Shown here piece by piece: positions 15,985 through 21,208 of a DNA stretch of 21,208 nucleotides; position 1 is the stretch's first letter; each line of letters starts with the position of its first letter. Where the stretch lies: NCBI GenBank assembly GCA_041618535.1, contig JBFKFP010000034.1, forward strand, positions 1-21,208, written 5' to 3'. The translations under genes were made by a program, and so were the position numbers. The DNA comes from SHLJ01 sp041618535. Lineage in GTDB: Bacteria > Bacteroidota > Bacteroidia > Flavobacteriales > Flavobacteriaceae. Below the pieces are notes generated by a model. That model saw nothing but the letters and a program-made list of their open reading frames with translations, had not been told where the DNA came from and ran no database searches.

Positions 15985-18283
15985 ATCCTTTCGGAGAATC
16001 CTTGTTTCTATCCTTATTGTCCTCGGAATACAAGCATTGCATGCACAATCTGTTCCGCAGGAAAAACAACTATTGGTAGATGTTCTTAAAACCATTGAGA
16101 GCCGGTACGAGGTAAATTTCAATTATGCCGATGCCAGCTTGAAGGATAAGCTGGTCAACCCGCCATCTCCCGGACTCAGCCTGAAAAATGTTCTCCGCAA
16201 CCTGGAGAACCAAACCGGATTGATCTTTGAATTACTCAGGAATTCCAATATCATTATCCGCGCCGACCTTTCTTCTGATCTTACTTTTACACAGTACCTC
16301 GATGAGGTTGTGGTAACTAATTACCTCACCAGGGGAATATCCCTGAAAAAGGATGGTGTCACCAGTCTCAAACCCAAGCAATTCGGAATATTACCAGGCT
16401 TAATAGAGCCCGATGTGCTTCAGACCATACAGGCCCTTCCCGGTGTAACGAGCATAGATGAACGGGTTTCCAACCTAAATGTCCGCGGAGGCACGAACGA
16501 CCAGAACCTCATTTTATGGGACGGGATCAAGATGTACCAGGCCGGGCATTTCTTCGGATTGATCTCAGCTTTTAATCCCTACCTCACAGAGTCGGTCCTT
16601 GTTTCAAAGAACGGCACCAGTGCTATGTACGGCGACGGCGTATCCAGTATTATCGATATGAGAAGTTCAGGCACGGTAAGCAGCATGATCGAAGGCGGAA
16701 GCGGAGCCAACCTGATAAGCGGGGACGCCTTTGTCAAAATTCCCTTTAATGAGGGAGCCGAGATACAGTTGTCGGCGCGACGCTCAATTACGGATATCCT
16801 GGCAACCCCGACCTATGATAACTATTTTAAGCGGATTTTCCAGGATACGGATATCACCAACCAGGGCAATAACAGTATCACCCAGAACGAACGATTCTAT
16901 TTCTTTGATGCATCTGCCCGTTACCTCCAGAACATCGGAGAGAGGGATCAGTTAAAGATAAACGGACTGGCTATTTACAATAATCTTGATTATGATGAGC
17001 AATCCAGAATCAATGATGTAAATGAAGCCCTAAATTCCAGGCTTATCCAAAGAAACCTCGCAGCCGGGGTTGAACATGAAAGACTCTGGAATAACAGGCT
17101 GAGAACCACAGCCCAGGTCTATCTTTCGAATTACGGATTAGATGCGACAAATTTTGATGTGATCAATGACCAGCGCCTGATCCAGGAAAACGAAATCTAT
17201 GATGGAGGGTTAAAGCTCCATGTTTATTACGATCTGGATTCCAACCTGAAATACTTTGGCGGTTACCAATTCAGTGAGGTTGGAATCTCCAACCTTGAAG
17301 ATGTGAACAATCCACCCTTCAGACGATTAGCACGGGAAGTACTGCGGACCCACGCATTGTTCAATGAAATTAAATTCAACTCTAATTCCGGTCAGACCGA
17401 CTTCCGGGTAGGGTTAAGAACCAACTATATAGAAAAATTCGACGAATTCTATGTTGAACCCCGGTTGAGCTTTAATCAGAGGTTCCTGGATCATTTCCGG
17501 CTGGAGATCCTGGCCGAGCTAAAGTCGCAGAGCACTTCACAGATCATCGACTTGCAAAATGACTTCCTCGGTGTTGAGAAAAGACGCTGGATCCTATCTA
17601 ATGACAGAGATATTCCGGTTATAGAAAGCGGCCAGTTGTCTGCGGGAATCAATTACAACCGCAGTGGATTATTAATCAGTATTGAAGGGTTTACGAAGAA
17701 GGTTAAAGGTATAACCACACGCAGCCAGGGCTTCCAGAATCAGTATCAATTCATTGATGCCATCGGGAATTACGATGTTTATGGATTTGACTTCCTGGTA
17801 AACAAGCGTTGGAAAACCATTAGCAGTTGGCTAAGTTACTCGTTCAGTAAAAACGATTACAGTTTTCCTGACCTTAACTTTGGCAGATCGTTCCCTAACA
17901 ATACGGATGCAAGACACAACCTCACCTTCGCCGGAACATATACGCTTAACAGGCTAAAACTCGCCATAGGATTCAACTGGAGAAGCGGCAGGCCTTTTAC
18001 ATTGCCCGACCCGGATAATCCTGTGACAAATAATTTTATCAACTACCAGGATCCAAATGCTGAGAATTTACCCGACTATTTAAGAATGGACCTTTCGGCA
18101 ACATATGACCTCAGGCTGGCACCCGGGCTGGACTCAACCGTCGGGCTTTCACTTTGGAATGTCATGGACAGGAAAAACACTATAAACACCTATTTCGTCC
18201 TGAATGATGAAGACCAGGTAGTAAGGGTAGATAACGAATCACTTGGAATAACACCCAACCTGAGTTTCAGGGTACGGTTCTGA
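15953..18283 (+). CDS. TonB-dependent outer-membrane receptor with STN signalling domain
   Basis: The 776-residue product takes up or senses an unknown ligand across the outer membrane. A signal peptide ends LHAQS (cleavage after residue 31). A secretin/TonB short N-terminal (STN) domain spans about 38-103. A TonB-box-like LDEVVVTNYL is at 116-125. The plug domain follows (about 140-240: LNVRGGTNDQNLILWDGI and YGDGVSSIIDM), then a 22-strand-type barrel ending in the aromatic RVRF. There is no CarboxypepD_reg-like module before the plug and no SusD gene after it. ATG at 15953 overlaps fecR; a GTG at 15977 (VSKSFRR) would give a more usual signal peptide and only an 8-bp overlap. Confidence 0.94.
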   Translation: MAIRFCYQVSKSFRRILVSILIVLGIQALHAQSVPQEKQLLVDVLKTIESRYEVNFNYADASLKDKLVNPPSPGLSLKNVLRNLENQTGLIFELLRNSNIIIRADLSSDLTFTQYLDEVVVTNYLTRGISLKKDGVTSLKPKQFGILPGLIEPDVLQTIQALPGVTSIDERVSNLNVRGGTNDQNLILWDGIKMYQAGHFFGLISAFNPYLTESVLVSKNGTSAMYGDGVSSIIDMRSSGTVSSMIEGGSGANLISGDAFVKIPFNEGAEIQLSARRSITDILATPTYDNYFKRIFQDTDITNQGNNSITQNERFYFFDASARYLQNIGERDQLKINGLAIYNNLDYDEQSRINDVNEALNSRLIQRNLAAGVEHERLWNNRLRTTAQVYLSNYGLDATNFDVINDQRLIQENEIYDGGLKLHVYYDLDSNLKYFGGYQFSEVGISNLEDVNNPPFRRLAREVLRTHALFNEIKFNSNSGQTDFRVGLRTNYIEKFDEFYVEPRLSFNQRFLDHFRLEILAELKSQSTSQIIDLQNDFLGVEKRRWILSNDRDIPVIESGQLSAGINYNRSGLLISIEGFTKKVKGITTRSQGFQNQYQFIDAIGNYDVYGFDFLVNKRWKTISSWLSYSFSKNDYSFPDLNFGRSFPNNTDARHNLTFAGTYTLNRLKLAIGFNWRSGRPFTLPDPDNPVTNNFINYQDPNAENLPDYLRMDLSATYDLRLAPGLDSTVGLSLWNVMDRKNTINTYFVLNDEDQVVRVDNESLGITPNLSFRVRF

Positions 18284-18284
18284 A

Positions 18285-20060
18285 TTACATGCGTTCAGGA
18301 ACATCAATCCCCAGCAGCCCGAAGGCATTTTTTATGGTTGAACCAACCATACTGCAAAGCTGAACCCTGAACATCTTCTGATTTTTTGTTTCCGCTCCAA
18401 GAATGGAAACCGTTTGATAGAAAGAATTAAAACTTTTCACCAGATCATAGGTATAATTGGCGATTAATGCCGGGCTGTAACTATCAGCAGATTGTTGAAC
18501 CACATCAGGGAAAATCTCAAGTTGCTTGATAAGATCCTTCTCCTTCTCTTCCAGTTCCTCGATTTCGGAATTTCCCGAATAATCGAAGTCAGCTTTCCTC
18601 AAAATAGCTTGAATCCGGGCATAGGCATATTGGATGAAAGGGCCTGTATTGCCCTGGAAATCGACAGATTCCCTGGGATCGAACAGGATACGTTTCTTCG
18701 GATCTACCTTGAGAATAAAATACTTCAGTGCTCCAAGGCCGATCATTCGGTAGATCCTGTTTTTTTCCTCCTCCGAATAACCGTCTAGTTTACCTAGTTC
18801 GCTTGAGATCTCCTTTGCAGTATTTGTCATTTCTGAAATAAGATCGTCGGCGTCAACCACCGTGCCTTCCCTGCTTTTCATCTTACCACTGGGCAGATCC
18901 ACCATTCCGTAGCTCAAATGATAAAGATTTTCGGCCCAGCTGAATCCCAGTTTCTTTAGAATCAGGAAAAGGACCTTGAAATGATAATCCTGCTCATTAC
19001 CAACGGTATAGACCATCCCGGTGATATCGGGATAATCCTTGATTCTTTGAATAGCGGTACCGATGTCCTGTGTCATATAAACGGCTGTTCCATCGGCGCG
19101 AAGAACGATCTTCTCATCCAGGCCTTCCTCTGTCAGGTCGCACCAGACGGAACCGTCCTCTTTTTTGAAAAACACCCCTTGTTCAAGACCTTCAGCAACA
19201 AATTCCTTTCCCAGTAAATACGTCTGGCTTTCATAGTAGTAGGTGTCAAAATCAACCCCCAGATCGGAATAGGTCTGCTCAAACCCGTCGTATACCCAAC
19301 CGTTCATCATGGACCATAATTCAACGATCTCGGAATCTCCTGCCTCCCACCGTCTCAGCATGTCCTGGGCCTCTAGTAAAATAGGGGCATTTTTCTTGGC
19401 CTCTTCTGCCGTTTGACCTTCAGCGATAAGACCCTCGATTTCTGCCTTATAAGCCTGGTCGAATTTTACATAGAAATTCCCGACCAGTTTGTCGCCCTTC
19501 AGGCCCGATGACCCGGGGGTTTCACCTTGGCCAAAACGCTTCCATGCCAGCATGCTTTTGCAGATGTGTATGCCCCTGTCATTTATGATCTGGGTTTTGT
19601 ACACCTTCCTGCCTGATGCCTTTAGTATTTCCGATACACTGTAACCGAGTAAAATATTTCGAATATGCCCAAGGTGGAGCGGTTTATTGGTGTTGGGTGA
19701 TGAATACTCCACCATAATAGCCTCATCGGAAGGAGCCACATTTAAACCAAAATTCGAATCCTGACGGACCGAGTTGAAAAACTCTATAAATGCCCTGTCG
19801 GATATCACGAGATTAAGAAAGCCCTTTACAACGTTATATCGAACAATATCAGGCTCATGGGCCAGCAGATGATCTCCGAGTTTTTGTCCGATCTCAGCAG
19901 GATTGCCTTTCACATAACGAAGCATGGGAAAAACCACCACGGTGATATCTCCCTCGAATTCCTTCCGGGTAGGCTGAAATTCCACATTTGGAATGTCTAT
20001 ACCATATCCTTCCCGAATTGTGGTTTTAACACGTATGCTAATGGATTCAGTAAGCAGCAT
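18285..20060 (-). CDS. argS: Arginyl-tRNA synthetase
   Basis: This class I synthetase charges tRNA-Arg. The 591-residue product has the Arg-specific N-terminal add-on domain (about 1-110) and EYSSPNTNKPLHLGHIRN with the HIGH-type HLGH motif. It continues with TQIINDRGIHICKSM, then VGNEQDYHF and the KMSKS-loop variant SGKMKSREGTVV. The DALR anticodon-binding domain at the C-terminus ends AFGLLGIDVPERM. The length is typical of bacterial ArgRS. Its stop lies one base from the receptor stop. A perfect -7 element lies upstream. Confidence 0.98.
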   Translation of the reverse strand: MLLTESISIRVKTTIREGYGIDIPNVEFQPTRKEFEGDITVVVFPMLRYVKGNPAEIGQKLGDHLLAHEPDIVRYNVVKGFLNLVISDRAFIEFFNSVRQDSNFGLNVAPSDEAIMVEYSSPNTNKPLHLGHIRNILLGYSVSEILKASGRKVYKTQIINDRGIHICKSMLAWKRFGQGETPGSSGLKGDKLVGNFYVKFDQAYKAEIEGLIAEGQTAEEAKKNAPILLEAQDMLRRWEAGDSEIVELWSMMNGWVYDGFEQTYSDLGVDFDTYYYESQTYLLGKEFVAEGLEQGVFFKKEDGSVWCDLTEEGLDEKIVLRADGTAVYMTQDIGTAIQRIKDYPDITGMVYTVGNEQDYHFKVLFLILKKLGFSWAENLYHLSYGMVDLPSGKMKSREGTVVDADDLISEMTNTAKEISSELGKLDGYSEEEKNRIYRMIGLGALKYFILKVDPKKRILFDPRESVDFQGNTGPFIQYAYARIQAILRKADFDYSGNSEIEELEEKEKDLIKQLEIFPDVVQQSADSYSPALIANYTYDLVKSFNSFYQTVSILGAETKNQKMFRVQLCSMVGSTIKNAFGLLGIDVPERM

Positions 20061-20080
20061 CAGGCTTTAAAAATTTGAGG

Positions 20081-20088
20081 CAAATATA
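20081..20088 (-). promoter_or_regulatory. Promoter -7 element of argS
   Basis: On the minus strand the sequence is TATATTTG, an exact match to TAnnTTTG, 20 bp before the argS ATG, giving a short leader. The -33 region (about 20106-20115) shows no TTTG. Confidence 0.5.
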
Positions 20089-20130
20089 CACTTTTTTACA
20101 CGGGTCTGAGAGGGTTGTAATAATTGAATT

Positions 20131-20146
20131 ATCGACACATAACCCC
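20131..20146. promoter_or_regulatory. Isolated upstream copy of the RWCGA-N7-NYC element
   Basis: ATCGA (20131-20135), seven bases, then CCCC (20143-20146). The same ATCGA-N7-CCCC spacing occurs at 20264-20279, the third unit of the 20-bp array. This copy is 93 bp upstream of the first array unit and is not on the 20-bp period. It could be a distal operator or chance. Confidence 0.35.
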
Positions 20147-20220
20147 GTATTTATTTAAAACACAATGCATTGATTATAGGATAATTAGAGAAAAAAATAT
20201 ACCTTTTTTTGGATTTGTAT

Positions 20221-20300
20221 TTGATCGAAAAAAAAGTCCATTTGTCGAATCACATATCATTCTATCGATAAAATACCCCAGTAGACGAAAAAATGACCGG
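20221..20300 (+). promoter_or_regulatory. Four 20-bp phased copies of an RWCGA-N7-NYC element
   Basis: CGA starts at 20226, 20246, 20266 and 20286, exactly 20 bp apart. Reading each 20-bp row, positions 4-8 are ATCGA, GTCGA, ATCGA and GACGA, followed by an A-rich tract and a YC pair at positions 17-18. Rows 1, 3 and 4 share the A-tract best. Twenty bp is close to two helical turns, so the copies lie on one face of the DNA, as expected for direct-repeat sites of a multimeric regulator. The last row ends 17 bp before a TACTTTTA (20318-20325), the likely -7 element of the HYR gene, so it covers the -33 position. Confidence 0.6.
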
Positions 20301-20317
20301 CTCTGTGGGATTGGTGC

Positions 20318-20325
20318 TACTTTTA
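20318..20325 (+). promoter_or_regulatory. Possible promoter -7 element of the HYR gene
   Basis: TACTTTTA matches TAnnTTTG at seven of eight positions and lies 23 bp before the ATG at 20349. No TTTG is present at -33; the fourth unit of the 20-bp array occupies that place, suggesting activator-dependent transcription. Confidence 0.35.
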
Positions 20326-20348
20326 CCATTGCCCAATTCTATCATGCG

Positions 20349-21208
20349 ATGAAACAGATCTACTTATTTCTCTGTCTTCTTATCAGTCTTTCCGGTTTTA
20401 CAAATAACCCGGGAACGTCTAACAACAATATCTCAAGAATCAATATTACTGAGTATGCGAATGCGTTCGTAGCCGCTGCAAATTGTCAGAACATTACGGT
20501 TCAGCTTGATGCTACAGGTAGTGTTACCATAGCAGAAGACGCCGTTAATAATGGCAGTTTAGGAGTCGGGACTCTTACTTTCGATACAGATATAACCACA
20601 TTTACGTGTTCAGACCTCGGGGACAATACGGTTGTCCTTACAGTAACAGACAGCTTCGATGGATCAACGGACACCTGCACCGCTACTGTTACCGTCGTGG
20701 ATAACGAAAACCCAACCGTTACTTGTCCTGGAAATATAACAGTCAGTACTGACCCGGGAAATTGTACGGCCGTGGTTAATGGATTGAATCCATCCAACAG
20801 TGACAACTGTGGTGTCGTTCTGAGAACATGGACGCTTTCCGGGGCAACTTCAAGAACCAGTCCCGGTAACGGTCCCGGTGTAACAGCTAGTGGCCAGGTC
20901 TTTAATTTAGGGGTTACTACTGTCACATATTATGTAGAGGATGCTGCCGGGAACTCCGGAACATGCAGCTTGACTGTTACAGTTGTTGATAACGAGGCGC
21001 CAAATGTGGTTTGCCAGGATATCACTATCCAACTGGATAACAATGGAAATGCATCCATCGTCTCCGGTGATGTTGACGGGGGATCCTCCGATGCATGCGG
21101 CATAGCAAGTTTGACCGTCACACCAAGCAGTTTTACCTGTGCTGATGTCGGGAACAATAATGTGACGCTTACAGTTACAGACAACAATGGTAATTCGGCT
21201 AATTGTAC
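20349..21208 (+). CDS. HYR-repeat secreted surface protein (5' part, runs off the window)
   Basis: The frame is open from the ATG at 20349 to the right edge, giving 286 residues without a stop. An N-terminal hydrophobic signal (MKQIYLFLCLLISLSGF) is followed by repeated immunoglobulin-like modules: residues 46-119, 120-215 and 216 onward. Each module has C-x-D or C-S-D-LGDN, VxLTVTDxxGN or the like, then C-T-ATVTVVDNExP. The middle module is a HYR domain (DNCGVV, then LGVTTVTYYVEDAAGNSGTC). Such repeat proteins in Flavobacteriia are often thousands of residues long, exported by T9SS and used in adhesion or gliding; that is inference here because the C-terminus is missing. The first module lacks the usual SDNC. 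An overlapping ATG at 20344 is followed at once by a stop and is not used. Confidence 0.92.
   Translation, partial: MKQIYLFLCLLISLSGFTNNPGTSNNNISRINITEYANAFVAAANCQNITVQLDATGSVTIAEDAVNNGSLGVGTLTFDTDITTFTCSDLGDNTVVLTVTDSFDGSTDTCTATVTVVDNENPTVTCPGNITVSTDPGNCTAVVNGLNPSNSDNCGVVLRTWTLSGATSRTSPGNGPGVTASGQVFNLGVTTVTYYVEDAAGNSGTCSLTVTVVDNEAPNVVCQDITIQLDNNGNASIVSGDVDGGSSDACGIASLTVTPSSFTCADVGNNNVTLTVTDNNGNSANC

Noticed and set aside
20501..21187. Two long minus-strand open frames (141 and 85 codons)
   Set aside because: They are the reverse frames of the HYR repeats, whose Thr/Val-rich codons read as open in reverse; the plus strand has the signal peptide and domain pattern.
1..21208. Search for tRNA, rRNA, CRISPR arrays, IS elements, phage genes or toxin-antitoxin pairs
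   Set aside because: No cloverleaf, spaced identical repeats, transposase or integrase motifs were seen on either strand.

Overview
The window reads as chromosomal DNA of a marine-type member of the Bacteroidota, most likely Flavobacteriaceae. The evidence is the set of families: type IX secretion (T9SS) C-terminal sorting domain, HYR-repeat surface protein, DUF2911 protein, FecI/FecR/TonB-receptor locus with an STN domain. Other support is Bacteroidota-like -7 promoter elements (TAnnTTTG), no purine-rich ribosome binding sites, and E. coli-length AsnB, Ffh, FolD and ArgS. There is no sign of phage, plasmid, IS element, CRISPR array or RNA gene.

Layout. 1-1120: the tail of one CDS, then a secreted triple-repeat protein with a T9SS sorting domain, closed by a bidirectional terminator. 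1166-3599: asnB (minus) diverging from a DUF2911 secreted protein (plus). 3645-4753: a minus-strand pair, a lipoprotein-like RidA homologue followed by queE. 4809-8840: a tight plus-strand run of five genes (HerA-like/DUF853 ATPase, small lipoprotein, cupin, alpha/beta hydrolase, RluF-type pseudouridine synthase). 8841-9213 has no convincing gene. 9214-9636 is a VOC/glyoxalase-fold protein, convergent with the minus-strand pair ffh-folD (9654-11938).

12087-18283 is the most accessory-looking part. A large modular lipoprotein (minus) diverges from an ECF sigma factor, a FecR anti-sigma factor and a TonB-dependent receptor with an N-terminal signalling (STN) domain. By analogy with FecIRA, the receptor would sense a ligand at the outer membrane, pass the signal through its STN domain to FecR, and release the sigma factor. 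No SusD follows. The receptor runs head-on into argS with one base between stop codons.

20061-21208: argS and a truncated HYR-repeat surface protein diverge from a long intergenic region. That region holds the most striking unexplained structure in the window: four copies of an RWCGA-N7-NYC element at an exact 20-bp period, ending next to the probable promoter of the HYR gene. A fifth, out-of-phase copy lies about 90 bp upstream.

Three database-style starts needed correction. asnB must start at the Met before the catalytic Cys. queE and the large lipoprotein have in-frame ATGs a few codons inside a TTG. The sigma gene appears to use GTG because an in-frame stop lies immediately upstream.
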